A model generated the notes under the pieces. That model was not told the origin of the DNA, ran no database searches, and saw nothing but the letters and a program-made list of their open reading frames with translations. The position numbers and the translations under genes are program-made. DNA of 64,000 nt from Bacillus gaemokensis (GTDB taxonomy: Bacteria > Bacillota > Bacilli > Bacillales > Bacillaceae_G): assembly GCF_001590835.1 (NCBI RefSeq), contig NZ_LTAQ01000012.1, positions 452,925 to 516,924 on the forward strand, read 5' to 3'. Positions 16,718-25,009 of this stretch are shown here, piece by piece; the first letter of the stretch is position 1; each line of letters starts with the position of its first letter.

Positions 16718-17434
16718 ATGCGAATGGTACGTGAAAGCACAATTTATCAATTAGCGTTTTTTCCTAATCTATTTCCGATTAACTGCTATTTAGTTGAAGA
16801 AGAAAAAGGATTAACTTTAATTGATGCAGCTTTACCTTATAGCGCAAAGACTATTTTGAAATCGGCGCAAAAAATAGGAAAACCGATTACGAATATTGTC
16901 ATAACACATGCACATGATGATCATGTTGGTGCACTTGATGCATTGAAGCGGATACTTCCTGATACTCCTGTCTATATTTCAAAAAGAGATGCCTGTTTAC
17001 TTGAGGGAGACATGACATTGCAACAAGGAGAACCAAACGTACCGATAAAAGTTGGCGTATCTAAAAGAATACAGACGATACCAGATGTTCTTTTAGAGGA
17101 GGGGGATCGAGTTGGCTCTCTTCTAGCAATTGCGGCTCCAGGGCATACACCAGGTTCTTTGGCGTTTTTTGATACAAGAAATGATGCACTAATTGCTGGA
17201 GACGCATTTCAAACACGGGGAGGAGTTGCAGTTGCAGGACAGATTAAGTGGCTCTTTCCATTTCCTGTGTTTGGAACGTGGGATGCAGAAACCGCATTAA
17301 AGAGTGCTCAGAAACTTTTGCAATATAAGCCATCTTTATTGGCAACAGGGCATGGGAAGGTGATGGAGGATCCGACGTTATGTATGAAACGAGCGATTGA
17401 AGAAGCAGAGCGAAATTTAGCAAGAAAGGGGTAA
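16718..17434 (+). CDS. MBL-fold metallo-hydrolase
   Basis: 238 residues. Metallo-beta-lactamase fold with the metal motif THAHDDHVG, later APGHTPGS and AGDAF, and a TGHGKV near the end, so all five metal-ligand blocks are present. This is the generic glyoxalase-II-like type; substrate cannot be told. ATG 16718 is preceded by AGGAG at a distance of eight bases. Solitary gene. Confidence 0.85.
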   Translation: MRMVRESTIYQLAFFPNLFPINCYLVEEEKGLTLIDAALPYSAKTILKSAQKIGKPITNIVITHAHDDHVGALDALKRILPDTPVYISKRDACLLEGDMTLQQGEPNVPIKVGVSKRIQTIPDVLLEEGDRVGSLLAIAAPGHTPGSLAFFDTRNDALIAGDAFQTRGGVAVAGQIKWLFPFPVFGTWDAETALKSAQKLLQYKPSLLATGHGKVMEDPTLCMKRAIEEAERNLARKG

Positions 17435-17567
17435 AGAAATGATTTGTTTGTTATTGCTAGTATTCAATATATAACCCTCTTTTTAAATAAATTGAGGACA
17501 TTTCAAAATAAACTATATAACTATATTTTAATGTGAAAATTAAAAGTAATAATATGCAACTTTGCGT

Positions 17568-17593
17568 ACTGAGATTTTTTTTGTGCATACAAT
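17568..17593 (+). promoter_or_regulatory. Probable sigma-K promoter of the coat gene pair
   Basis: AC (17568-17569), 16 bases, then CATACAAT (17586-17593), matching the mother-cell sigma-K pattern AC-N16-CATAnnnT. It lies about 55 bases before the first coat-like gene. Confidence 0.6.
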
Positions 17594-17648
17594 CCAAAAA
17601 GAAATAAATACTAAATGATGAATGAACAGAGAAAGGAAGGTTGTTATT

Positions 17649-17834
17649 ATGCCGAATTTAACAGAGCTTGAGCTTGAAAATTTACGACATCTTATTGGGG
17701 GACATGCGACAGTTGCGAACAAATTAGACCAGTATGCGCAGCAGTGTACAGATCCTCAATTAAAACAAATGCTACAACAAGATGCACAAGCTGCAAGAAA
17801 TACAAAACAACAATTAATGTCCTTTTTAGGCTAG
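17649..17834 (+). CDS. Small CotF-related spore protein
   Basis: 61 residues, all helical and Gln/Leu-rich (LRHLIGGHATVANKLDQYAQQ, KQMLQQDAQAARNTKQQL). Such peptides precede CotF-domain proteins in Bacillus and resemble the N-terminal half of coat F proteins. AAGGAAGG lies eight bases before ATG 17649. It is 13 bases ahead of the next gene and shares its likely sigma-K promoter. Confidence 0.7.
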   Translation: MPNLTELELENLRHLIGGHATVANKLDQYAQQCTDPQLKQMLQQDAQAARNTKQQLMSFLG

Positions 17835-17847
17835 GAGGGTATCGATT

Positions 17848-18096
17848 ATGAATGAAAAAGATATGGTAAACGATTATTTGTCGGAATTAAATGCTAGTTT
17901 GACTAGTTATGCGAATTACATAGCAGAATCGAATAACGAACAGTTACATCAAACGCTGATTCACATTCGCAATCAAGATGAAACAAGACAACGTAATGTA
18001 TATAAATATGCATTGCAAAAAGGGTATTATAAACCAGCGGCTCCTGCAAATCCAATGGTTGTTCAGCAAACGAAAAGCCAATTAAGTGCACAATAA
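17848..18096 (+). CDS. Spore coat protein, CotF family
   Basis: 82 residues with the coat F domain core: DMVNDYLSELNASLTSYANYI, ESNNEQLHQTL, RNQDETRQRNVYKYALQKGYY, then a short Pro/Gln tail. Strong AGGAGGG before ATG 17848. Mother-cell expression is inferred from the promoter. With the preceding gene it forms a two-gene operon ended by the hairpin after it. Confidence 0.85.
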   Translation: MNEKDMVNDYLSELNASLTSYANYIAESNNEQLHQTLIHIRNQDETRQRNVYKYALQKGYYKPAAPANPMVVQQTKSQLSAQ

Positions 18097-18103
18097 TCAA
18101 TAA

Positions 18104-18147
18104 AAAACGGGTGAACGTCATGAGACGTTTCACTCGTTTTTTTTTAT
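18104..18147 (+). terminator. Terminator of the coat operon
   Basis: CGGGTGAA-CGTC/GACG-TTTCACTCG stem with nine T following. Confidence 0.85.
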
Positions 18148-18356
18148 TTGTATATTTGTCAAGGCGAATATAGAAAATCATTTTTTGGATGTAACAAATA
18201 TGACGAAACTTCAGTATGGCATTTCACAAAATGTACATAAACTTTGTTCAATGTTTCGCAAAGAATCCATGGTTTCTACAGTGAAAATCTCTATAATGAA
18301 AAGTGTAAAGAAGAAATAAAAAATCAAGATTACATGATCAATTAGGAGAGATTGTT

Positions 18357-19307
18357 ATGAATAGAAACACAAGAAAAATCGCAATTATTGGTACTGGATT
18401 AGTTGGATCAAGCTGTGCGTATTCAATTGTGAATCAAGGCATCTGTGAAGAATTGGCATTAATTGATATAAATCATGAACGTGCAGTTGGCGAAGCGATG
18501 GACTTATCACACTGCATTAACTTTACTAATACAAGAACAAAAGTATATGCAGGTACTTATGAAGACTGCAAAGATATGGACATTGTGATTATTACAGCGG
18601 GTCCGGCTCCAAAGCCAGGACAAAGTCGTTTGGATACTTTAGGAGCAAGCGCAAAGATTATGGAAAGTGTTGTAGGAAGTGTAATGGAAAGCGGATTTGA
18701 TGGTATATTCTTAATCGCATCGAACCCAGTTGATATTATTACATATCAAGTTTGGAAAGTATCTGGTTTGCCAAGAAATCGTGTGATTGGTACTGGAACA
18801 TCATTAGATTCTTCCCGTTTAAGAACAATTTTATCTGAAATGTTAGAAGTTGATCCTCGAAGCATTCACGGTTACTCATTAGGTGAGCACGGTGATTCTC
18901 AAATGGTTGCTTGGTCCCATGTAACAGTTGGTGGAAAACCAATCTTACAAATTTTAGATGAGCAAAAAGAGCGTTTTGGTGAAATAGAGTTAGATGAAAT
19001 TGTAGAAAAAACTGCAAAAGCTGGTTGGGAAATTTATAAACGTAAAGGAACTACTTATTACGGTATTGGGAACTCACTTGCTTATATTGCACGATCTATC
19101 TTTAATGATGATCATCGCGTGATTGCTGTTTCAGCCATTTTAGATGGTGAATATGGCGAATATGATATTTGTACAGGTGTACCAGGAATTATTACAAGAG
19201 ATGGTGTAAAAGAAGTTGTTGAATTGAACTTATCAGAGGATGAAGAAAGCCGATTTGCAAAATCAAATGATATTTTACGTGACTACATGAAAACAATCGG
19301 TTACTAG
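18357..19307 (+). CDS. ldh: L-lactate dehydrogenase paralogue with altered specificity loop
   Basis: 316 residues. NAD-binding GTGLVGSS (12-19), Arg91 in SRLD, Asn123, Arg154 and the catalytic GEHGD (His178) are all present, so a 2-hydroxyacid dehydrogenase of the LDH/MDH family. The residue six before the loop arginine, Gln in classical LDH (Gln102) and Arg in MDH, is Pro85 here ([11 protein letters not shown]). It may prefer a different or larger 2-oxoacid. AGGAGAG precedes ATG 18357. Cotranscribed with a PTS_EIIC_2 permease. A TATAAT at 18292-18297 is the likely -10. Confidence 0.88.
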   Translation: MNRNTRKIAIIGTGLVGSSCAYSIVNQGICEELALIDINHERAVGEAMDLSHCINFTNTRTKVYAGTYEDCKDMDIVIITAGPAPKPGQSRLDTLGASAKIMESVVGSVMESGFDGIFLIASNPVDIITYQVWKVSGLPRNRVIGTGTSLDSSRLRTILSEMLEVDPRSIHGYSLGEHGDSQMVAWSHVTVGGKPILQILDEQKERFGEIELDEIVEKTAKAGWEIYKRKGTTYYGIGNSLAYIARSIFNDDHRVIAVSAILDGEYGEYDICTGVPGIITRDGVKEVVELNLSEDEESRFAKSNDILRDYMKTIGY

Positions 19308-19327
19308 AATAGGAGAAGGTGAAACAG

Positions 19328-20341
19328 ATGAAGGAATATATTATGTCTCGTGTCTTTAAAGGTTCTGCCGGAATTGCACAAGGTATTTTCGTATCCCTTG
19401 GAATTGGTTTACTTATCGAAAATATAGGAAGAATTGTTGATATTCCGATGTTAATTACAATTGGGGTTGTGGCAAAATCAATGATGGCACCAGCAATTGG
19501 GGCAGGAATTGCCTTTATGCTTGGAGCAAACGGACTTGTCATTTTCTCAGCAATGGTTGCAGGGGCGATTGGAGCAGGGTCGATTTCGATTACTGAAGCT
19601 GGTTTAATTATCAAAACTGGTGAACCAATCGGTGCGTTATTAACAGCAACTTTAGCCGTTTATATTGGTAAACGATTAAGTGGAAAAACTGCTTTAGATA
19701 TGATGCTCGTTCCCTTTGCCTCAATATTAGGTTCAGGTTTAGTCGGTATTTGGTTAGCTCAAAATATTAGTCCTGTCTTAAATACAGTTGGAGCATTTAT
19801 TAAAGAGAGCTCAGCTGGCAGCCCATTTATTGCTTCTATCGTACTTGCGGTTGTTTGGGGACTATTACTTATTTCTCCAGCTTCATCAGCAGCTCTAGCA
19901 ATTGCGCTTAGCCTAGACGGCGTCGCGGGAGGTGCCGCACTTGCAGGATGCGTTGCTCAATTTATCGGGTTCTCTGTTATCTCTGCGAAAGAAAACAACT
20001 TAGGTGGTATTTTAGCACAAGCACTTTGTACGCCAAAAGTACAGTTGCCGAACATTACTAAAAATCCAATGATTCTCGTCCCAACTGTCGTTGCCAGCGC
20101 TATTGTGGGACCTGTATCTGCACTGATTTTCCAATTGGAAGCCGGTAAAGAAATTGCAGGTCTTGGATTAAGTTCTCTTATTGCACCAATTAATTTAATT
20201 TCCAGCCAAGGATTCGGTGTTGTACCAGCAATGGTCATCACTTATATCGTAATCCCGGTAGCTGTTTCTTATATATTGTACATGATACTAAAAAAAGCAG
20301 GTCGCATTCATTCTGGCGACATGACTGTACCGCAATCTTAA
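19328..20341 (+). CDS. PTS_EIIC_2-family membrane permease
   Basis: 337 residues with about nine to ten hydrophobic segments and Gly/Ala-rich helices; matches the PTS_EIIC_2 (PF13303) family, which is distant from sugar PTS IIC proteins and lacks IIA and IIB partners. ATG 19328 is preferred to GTG 19319, whose spacing to AGGAG is too short. It begins 20 bases after ldh; this pairing suggests transport of the substrate or product of the hydroxyacid dehydrogenase. That link is inferred from context. Confidence 0.75.
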   Translation: MKEYIMSRVFKGSAGIAQGIFVSLGIGLLIENIGRIVDIPMLITIGVVAKSMMAPAIGAGIAFMLGANGLVIFSAMVAGAIGAGSISITEAGLIIKTGEPIGALLTATLAVYIGKRLSGKTALDMMLVPFASILGSGLVGIWLAQNISPVLNTVGAFIKESSAGSPFIASIVLAVVWGLLLISPASSAALAIALSLDGVAGGAALAGCVAQFIGFSVISAKENNLGGILAQALCTPKVQLPNITKNPMILVPTVVASAIVGPVSALIFQLEAGKEIAGLGLSSLIAPINLISSQGFGVVPAMVITYIVIPVAVSYILYMILKKAGRIHSGDMTVPQS

Positions 20342-20387
20342 TCTTTAAACAGTGTATTGTATTGAAAATCTCCTTATATATAGATAA

Positions 20388-20421
20388 AAGCAGACTGAAG
20401 AAGCAACAGTCTGCTTTTTTT
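20388..20421. terminator. Bidirectional terminator
   Basis: AAAAGCAGACTG/CAGTCTGCTTTT between convergent genes, with A and T runs on either side. Confidence 0.85.
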
Positions 20422-21073
20422 ACATTTTGTATGTTTGTCTTGCTGGAATCATGGCAGTTTCTTTTCTGTTTACTAGTAATAATTGCACACCGAAGTAGAG
20501 TGTGCTCGCAACTGCCATACCTGAAACGGCATCTAAGAAAGCATGCTGCTTTGTAAATAGTGTCGATAAAATAATGAGTGTACCAAAGAAAGTAAGAATT
20601 AAATATTCCCATCTGTGCTGTTCTCTTCGCTTATAAGCAGCTAACATAATCACAAATGTAGTGAGAACGTGGATGCTAGGAAAACAGTTTACAGGTTGAT
20701 CAATACTATAAATATAGCGAACTAAGTCAGAAAACACGTCTGTTCCTACGACTGTAGGACGTGGCACTGTTGTTTGCCAAAAATAGTAAATAGAAAAGCA
20801 TGTAAGCTTTCCAAGGATAACACTGCTCAACGTGGCATAATATTGTTTTCGATCAGCGAAGCAGTAGTAAATGAGTGCACCGTATAAATATGGAAACCAA
20901 AGTAGATATGGAATAATAAATGCTTTTACAAATGGAATCCAATCATCAACCATGGTCGTAACATTTACAGCATGAACACCAGATTTATTAAGTACATCGT
21001 AAAGGGGACTTACGAGTACGAGTAGAAGTATATAACTTAAGGGAAGAAAAGATGAAAGTTTATATTTTTTCAT
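20420..21073 (-). CDS. PAP2-family membrane phosphatase
   Basis: 217 residues with about six membrane segments. Phosphatase motifs are recognisable: TTVPRP (motif 1 end), CFPSIHV (motif 2, PSxH) and TLFTKQHAFLDAVSG (motif 3, with catalytic His and Asp). Such proteins dephosphorylate lipid phosphates on the outer membrane face, or transfer head groups; the PSIH form occurs in the inositol-phosphorylceramide-synthase-like branch. Monocistronic. Confidence 0.8.
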   Translation of the reverse strand: MKKYKLSSFLPLSYILLLVLVSPLYDVLNKSGVHAVNVTTMVDDWIPFVKAFIIPYLLWFPYLYGALIYYCFADRKQYYATLSSVILGKLTCFSIYYFWQTTVPRPTVVGTDVFSDLVRYIYSIDQPVNCFPSIHVLTTFVIMLAAYKRREQHRWEYLILTFFGTLIILSTLFTKQHAFLDAVSGMAVASTLYFGVQLLLVNRKETAMIPARQTYKM

Positions 21074-21214
21074 AAGAATCTCCTAGGTTCCAGTAATGTA
21101 AGTAAATCCAATTGATTATAATATAGAAAATCAAAATGGGCTATCGATTTTACTTACTTTTTTCTGGATTCACCTTACATTTTTGTCACTTGACTTGGGA
21201 TGGGGGGATGAGGG

Positions 21215-21748
21215 ATGCAGCGTTCATTAAGTGTGTTGTTTCTTATATTGCTATGCTTACTAGGAGTTGGGTGTGCAAAAAATGAGAATGTACCACCTGT
21301 TTCAGAGTATAGCGGGAGGGCACTAACGATTGGCGTAGTCGGCGGGGCACCGAAGAATACGTTTAGAAATATAAAATTTGTGAAGGTAAAGTTAGACGAG
21401 ATGCAAGAGAAATCGGAGAGAGTCGACGGATTTCTCGTTATGAAAGAACATTTTGAAGAGGCATCAAAAGAAAAATATGCAGATCTATTTTTAGGGATGA
21501 AAAAGCCAGTGTTTTTTATCGGTTTAAAGGATAGACCATATATAATTTTTACTAATAAAGATTTAGATTATAACAATGCACCAAGAAATGAAGCAATGAT
21601 GTATACACAAGGTTTTGTAAATATGGGGAGTAGTGAAGGTCAGTTTTGGGGCACTGGTTTATACAATGATACGACTTCGGAGCAAAGTATTCATAATATG
21701 TATATATACGTGTTTCAAACGATTGCTGATTATTTGAGTAGACAATGA
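21215..21748 (+). CDS. Hypothetical lipoprotein
   Basis: 177 residues. Signal peptide ending in a lipobox LGVGC (Cys20), then a soluble domain of about 150 residues starting with SGRALTIGVVGGAPKNTF, which reads like the first strand and loop of a periplasmic-binding-like fold. No family recognised. GGGGGG lies seven bases ahead of ATG 21215. Confidence 0.65.
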   Translation: MQRSLSVLFLILLCLLGVGCAKNENVPPVSEYSGRALTIGVVGGAPKNTFRNIKFVKVKLDEMQEKSERVDGFLVMKEHFEEASKEKYADLFLGMKKPVFFIGLKDRPYIIFTNKDLDYNNAPRNEAMMYTQGFVNMGSSEGQFWGTGLYNDTTSEQSIHNMYIYVFQTIADYLSRQ

Positions 21749-21776
21749 GAAGCTCCAGGTTAGGGGCTTCTTATTT
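21747..21776 (+). terminator. Terminator
   Basis: AGAAGCTCC/GGGGCTTCTT stem followed by a T-rich tract. Confidence 0.7.
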
Positions 21777-22007
21777 TTTATTCAGGCTTTTCGTGCTAAA
21801 TCTCATCTTGTTACTGAATCGTTCAGGTTAAATAAACGTTTGTTTAAGAGATATGTTCGGTGCAAAGTGTACAAATTGAATCAGGTGAGAAAAAATTTTA
21901 TATATTTTTATGCTTCTTATCCGTCTGGAAATGGCGGAAAAATAAGAAAAATTTGCAGGATATAAGAAAGTTGTCACGAAATAAGTTAAAGTTCGGAGAA
22001 GAATCGT

Positions 22008-22036
22008 TTGAAATAATAAAACCTTTTCTATATGAT
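22008..22036 (+). promoter_or_regulatory. Sigma-A promoter of yusI
   Basis: TTGAAA, 17 bases, TATGAT. It places the mRNA start near 22043, which excludes the open frame seen upstream at 21860-22051. Confidence 0.65.
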
Positions 22037-22070
22037 AAAGGTAAAGGTTAGTAAAAAAGTAGGTGAATTT

Positions 22071-22436
22071 ATGACAGTAACATTTTATTCATATCCAAAG
22101 TGTGGCACATGTCAAAAAGCAAAAAAATGGTTTGAGGCAAACGATGTAGCATATGAAATGATTCATATTGTTGAAAATCCACCGTCTAAAGAAGACTTAC
22201 GTAATTTGCATACGAAAAGTGAATTACCATTAAAAAAATTCTTTAACACAAGTGGAATGCGTTACCGTGAACTTGGCTTAAAAGATAAGTTAAAGGATGC
22301 GAGCGAAGACGAAATGTTTGAGCTATTAGCATCTGATGGCATGTTGATTAAACGTCCAATCGTAACAGATGGAACGAATGTAACACTTGGTTTTAACGAA
22401 GAGCAATTTGAAAGTGTGTGGAAAAAGTACCAATAA
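22071..22436 (+). CDS. yusI: ArsC/Spx-family reductase-like protein YusI
   Basis: 121 residues. Thioredoxin-fold protein with CGTC at 11-14, the conserved RPI (KRPIVTD) and a final Gly-Phe. The pair of cysteines is as in Spx/MgsR rather than the single nucleophile of E. coli ArsC. In Bacillus it sits upstream of gcvH, as here. ATG 22071 with AGGTGA upstream; the longer frame overlaps the promoter. Function not established. Confidence 0.85.
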   Translation: MTVTFYSYPKCGTCQKAKKWFEANDVAYEMIHIVENPPSKEDLRNLHTKSELPLKKFFNTSGMRYRELGLKDKLKDASEDEMFELLASDGMLIKRPIVTDGTNVTLGFNEEQFESVWKKYQ

Positions 22437-22477
22437 GGTATTTTTACATAATTAATACATTCACTGGAGGTACAGTC

Positions 22478-22861
22478 ATGAGCATTCCAAATCATTTACG
22501 TTACTCTGAAGAACACGAATGGGTAAAAACTGAAGGCAACCAAGTTGTTATCGGTATTACTCATTTCGCACAAAGTGAGTTAGGCGATATCGTATTCGTT
22601 GAACTTCCTGAAGTAGGTGCAACAATTGAAGCTGACGAGCCATTCGGAAGCGTAGAATCTGTTAAAACAGTTTCTGAATTATACGCACCTGTAAGTGGTA
22701 AAGTTGTAGCAGTAAACGAAGAATTAAGTGACCAACCAGAACTTGTTAACGATTCTCCATACGAAGGTGCATGGATGGTTAAAGTTGAACTTTCTGATGC
22801 AAGTGAAGTTGAAAAGTTATTATCTGCAGAAAAATACGCAGAAATGACAAACCAAGACTAA
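22478..22861 (+). CDS. gcvH: Glycine cleavage system H protein
   Basis: 127 residues, standard GcvH length. The lipoyl attachment lysine is Lys63 in ESVKTVSEL. It carries the aminomethyl group between the P, T and L proteins of glycine cleavage; in Bacillus it is also the relay for octanoyl and lipoyl transfer to other lipoate enzymes, which ties it to lipA at 41 kb. TGGAGGT before ATG 22478. Confidence 0.97.
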   Translation: MSIPNHLRYSEEHEWVKTEGNQVVIGITHFAQSELGDIVFVELPEVGATIEADEPFGSVESVKTVSELYAPVSGKVVAVNEELSDQPELVNDSPYEGAWMVKVELSDASEVEKLLSAEKYAEMTNQD

Positions 22862-22874
22862 TTTGAGTCGAAAT

Positions 22875-22904
22875 AAAAAGGACAGCCTATGTGCTGTCCT
22901 TTTT
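22875..22904 (+). terminator. Terminator of gcvH
   Basis: AAAAAGGACAGC/GCTGTCCTTTTT with a six-base loop. Confidence 0.9.
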
Positions 22905-22919
22905 ATTTTGTACGAAGTG

Positions 22920-23060
22920 AGCAAGCCGCTTGCGCTTTTCTTGATCTAGCTCTAGCGGCAAGAACAGTCGGCCGTTTCACTCCTTCCTATGAGGCAAAGA
23001 GCGCCTCTACGTCAGGAGTTCCAACGTCCTCTTGTTCTGAACGAGCCGCTTGCGCTTTTC
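22920..23060. repeat. Family-A intergenic repeat (reverse orientation)
   Basis: Reverse complement of the type seen at 14401-14526: GAGGCA-AAGAGC-GCCTC core, flanked by copies of GAGCCGCTTGCGCTTTTC-type ends on both sides (about 22915 and 23042). Confidence 0.7.
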
Positions 23061-23184
23061 TTTGTCTAGCTCCGCCTCCTAGCCCCTCATGTCTAAGAAC
23101 CTTCCGCAAAAGAAGACAAAAAGCGTCTTCTATGCGAAAGAACTTTAGCCACCGGGGCTAAACAGTCGGCTCCGCTTTTCTTTG
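23056..23184. repeat. Family-B intergenic repeat
   Basis: About 125 bases whose reverse complement closely matches 33913-34035 (GCGGAGCCGACTGTTyAG, GGCTAAaGTTCTTTCGCA, GCGGAAGGTTCTTAGACATG). Palindromic, with paired AAGAAC and GTTCTT arms around an AAGACGC...GCGTCTT stem. Confidence 0.7.
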
Positions 23185-23274
23185 CAAAAATAAACAGGAA
23201 ACAACATGAAAAGAACGAATATACTATATACTAAGTTAAAGGTTGTACAGTATATGGTGATCGGGTGATGACAT

Positions 23275-23619
23275 ATGGTCTATGTAGAAAAAGTCATTAT
23301 TGTCGAAGGTAAATCAGATAGAAGAAAGATTGAATCTATTATTCGAGAACCGGTGGAAATTGTTTGTACAAATGGTACAATTGGTTTGTCGAAAATGGAT
23401 GAGCTCATTGATCAGTTTTTTGATAAAGAAGTATATGTGCTAGTAGATGCTGATGATGCAGGAGAAAAGTTAAGAAAGCAATTTCGTAAAGAGTTTCCGC
23501 AAGCCGAGCATATTTATATTGATCGTTCGTATCGTGAAGTGGCAACTGCTCCTTCTAATCATTTAGCGAATGTACTATGGGGAGCTGACATTGACGTTTA
23601 TACAGAATATTTACGGTAA
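23275..23619 (+). CDS. yusF: Toprim-domain protein YusF
   Basis: 114 residues, a minimal toprim fold: KVIIVEGKSDRRKIE (catalytic Glu), CTNGTIGLSKMDEL, and LVDADDAGEKLRKQF (the DxD metal motif). It is like the toprim of RNase M5 and primase without further domains. GGGTGATG before ATG 23275. It leads the three-gene series yusF, yusE, yusD. Confidence 0.85.
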   Translation: MVYVEKVIIVEGKSDRRKIESIIREPVEIVCTNGTIGLSKMDELIDQFFDKEVYVLVDADDAGEKLRKQFRKEFPQAEHIYIDRSYREVATAPSNHLANVLWGADIDVYTEYLR

Positions 23620-23622
23620 GGA

Positions 23623-23931
23623 ATGATAGAAGTGATTGATTGGACAGGTGCTGAAGCTACATTTGCAATAGCAAATCAAGAAAAAACAGTGTTATATGTA
23701 TATACACCAATGTGTGGAACATGCCAATTAGCAAAGAAGATGTTAACAGTTGTAGAAGTGGCTATATCAGATTTGGAAATTGGAATGTTAGATTTGAATT
23801 ATGCTCCGCATTTGGCTCGTGAATATGAGGTGGAAAGTGTACCTTGCTTACTTGTATTTGAAAATGGGACACTTACAAAGAAAATATATGCATTTCATTC
23901 GGTTGAATATTTATATACAGAATTACAGTAG
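23623..23931 (+). CDS. yusE: Thioredoxin-like protein YusE
   Basis: 102 residues with a thioredoxin fold and active site CGTC in YTPMCGTCQLAKKM, and cis-Pro in ESVPCLLVF. It starts three bases after yusF and is likely translationally coupled. A disulfide reductase of unknown partner. Confidence 0.85.
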   Translation: MIEVIDWTGAEATFAIANQEKTVLYVYTPMCGTCQLAKKMLTVVEVAISDLEIGMLDLNYAPHLAREYEVESVPCLLVFENGTLTKKIYAFHSVEYLYTELQ

Positions 23932-24042
23932 GCGGCAAAGTTTTTGCCGCCTCGACATATTTCTTGGGAAATATGTCGAGGGATAGAAGGGCTACGTTAT
24001 TTGTCGAGAGAAAGTAACAGGATTGCTCTTTGGTAGAAGGGA

Positions 24043-24426
24043 ATGGTATTAGTAGAAAGTGATATGAAGGATGTGACTGGAATGAGATTATATTCGTTGC
24101 TTCAATCATTTGTAACTTATGCTAATGGACAATATCATTTAGAGCCACTTCTAAGGCAAGGAGAAAAAATAATTAATATTCGTTTTGGAGATGAATGTTA
24201 TTCACTTCAAATTTCAAGAGAGTATATACAACTTTTGAAGGATGCAAGAGGAACAGAACAAATCGTTTGCTTACTGGAAGAAGATTTAAGACGATTAGTG
24301 ACTGGAAAAGTTCAGTTGCAAACACTAATCAATAGTGGAAGTGTTCATTATTCGGGAACATATCGCACAATGTTATTGTTGGAATCTGTATTTCATATAT
24401 GTAAACCCATGCAAGTAGGTGCTTAA
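24043..24426 (+). CDS. yusD: SCP2-like protein YusD
   Basis: 127 residues at most. The order after yusE and before metNPQ matches B. subtilis yusD, and the sequence (INIRFGDECYSLQI, ARGTEQIVCLLEEDLRRLVTGKVQLQ) fits a small SCP2-sterol-carrier-like fold. The start is uncertain: ATG 24043 has GAAGGGA too close; ATG 24064 and ATG 24082 (GAAGGA ten bases upstream) are alternatives. Confidence 0.7.
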   Translation: MVLVESDMKDVTGMRLYSLLQSFVTYANGQYHLEPLLRQGEKIINIRFGDECYSLQISREYIQLLKDARGTEQIVCLLEEDLRRLVTGKVQLQTLINSGSVHYSGTYRTMLLLESVFHICKPMQVGA

Positions 24427-24460
24427 TATTCTGAAGGTTCTTTTTTTACGAAAATTTCTG

Positions 24461-24489
24461 TTGACATAGTGAATGTATATTGATACAAT
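24461..24489 (+). promoter_or_regulatory. Sigma-A promoter of the SAM riboswitch and met operon
   Basis: Perfect TTGACA, 17 bases, TACAAT. Confidence 0.8.
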
Positions 24490-24551
24490 TCAAGTCATAA
24501 AATATAGACAATTTCATAAATTTTAAATCAGACGAAAATTGAATCTGATTT

Positions 24552-24728
24552 CTCTTATCAAGAGAGGTGGAGGGACTGAGCCCTGTGAAACCCGGCAACC
24601 GTCAACTTTTATGTTGAAATGGTGCCAATTCCTGCAAAGCGAATGCTTTGAAAGATGAGAGAAAGGGATAATGTTGATATATGCATATAAACCTTTCTGC
24701 TCATTCTAAAAGCGGAAAGGTTTTTTGT
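24552..24728 (+). promoter_or_regulatory. SAM-I (S-box) riboswitch
   Basis: CTCTTATCAAGAGAGGTGGA start, GGACTGAGCCC, GAAACCCGGCAACC, GGTGCCAATTCCTGC and the closing GATGAGAG are all present (aptamer 24552-24661). A terminator AAACCTTTC/GAAAGGTTT with a T-run is at 24689-24727. SAM binding causes premature termination, so low methionine turns on the transporter genes. Confidence 0.95.
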
Positions 24729-24752
24729 TGTTTGAATGAGGAGGACATTCGG

Positions 24753-24812
24753 ATGACGAAAGGAGCCATCAATAATTTAGCTCCAGCGGCTAGAATTTTG
24801 TATCCTGCATGA
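24753..24812 (+). CDS. Possible 19-codon leader peptide upstream of metN
   Basis: ATG 24753 follows an excellent GAGGAGGA at 24738-24745 with seven-base spacing, and the frame ends at TGA 24810. The peptide (MTKGAINNLAPAARILYPA) has no methionine codons besides the start. Its second half lies in a fragment similar to family-A repeats (CTCCAGCGGCTAGAAT). It is either a real leader ORF or the start of a gene cut off by repeat insertion. Confidence 0.35.
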   Translation: MTKGAINNLAPAARILYPA

Positions 24813-24846
24813 AAAGATAAAAAGAATGTGTAGGGGCAGAGCTAAG

Positions 24847-24987
24847 CAAGCCGCTTGCGCTTTTTAAGAAATCCAGCTTCAGCAGCTAGAATGTTCGGCG
24901 GCTTCGCTTCTTCCTACGAGGCAAAAATTGCCTCTATGTCAGAAGCTCCATCCTCCTCACATTCTGAACGAGCTACTTGCGCTTTTT
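24847..24987. repeat. Family-A intergenic repeat in the metN leader
   Basis: Reverse-orientation copy of the unit at 14281-14400: CTTCTTCCTACGAGGCAAAAATTGCCTC core and AGCCGCTTGCGCTTTTT-type end. It lies between the riboswitch terminator and the metN ribosome site, so it is in the mRNA 5' region. Confidence 0.7.
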
Positions 24988-25009
24988 AAATAAAAAGGGG
25001 TGATACACC

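Noticed and set aside
18205-18235. TTGTGAAAT-like half site upstream of ldh as a Rex or Fnr site
   Set aside because: Only one half of the palindrome is present; not enough for a call.
21860-22051. 63-codon frame before yusI
   Set aside because: No ribosome site, ends over a good sigma-A promoter of yusI, and no recognisable sequence.
22889-23161. 90-codon plus-strand frame
   Set aside because: It spans the two palindromic repeats and reads repeat sequence; no ribosome site.
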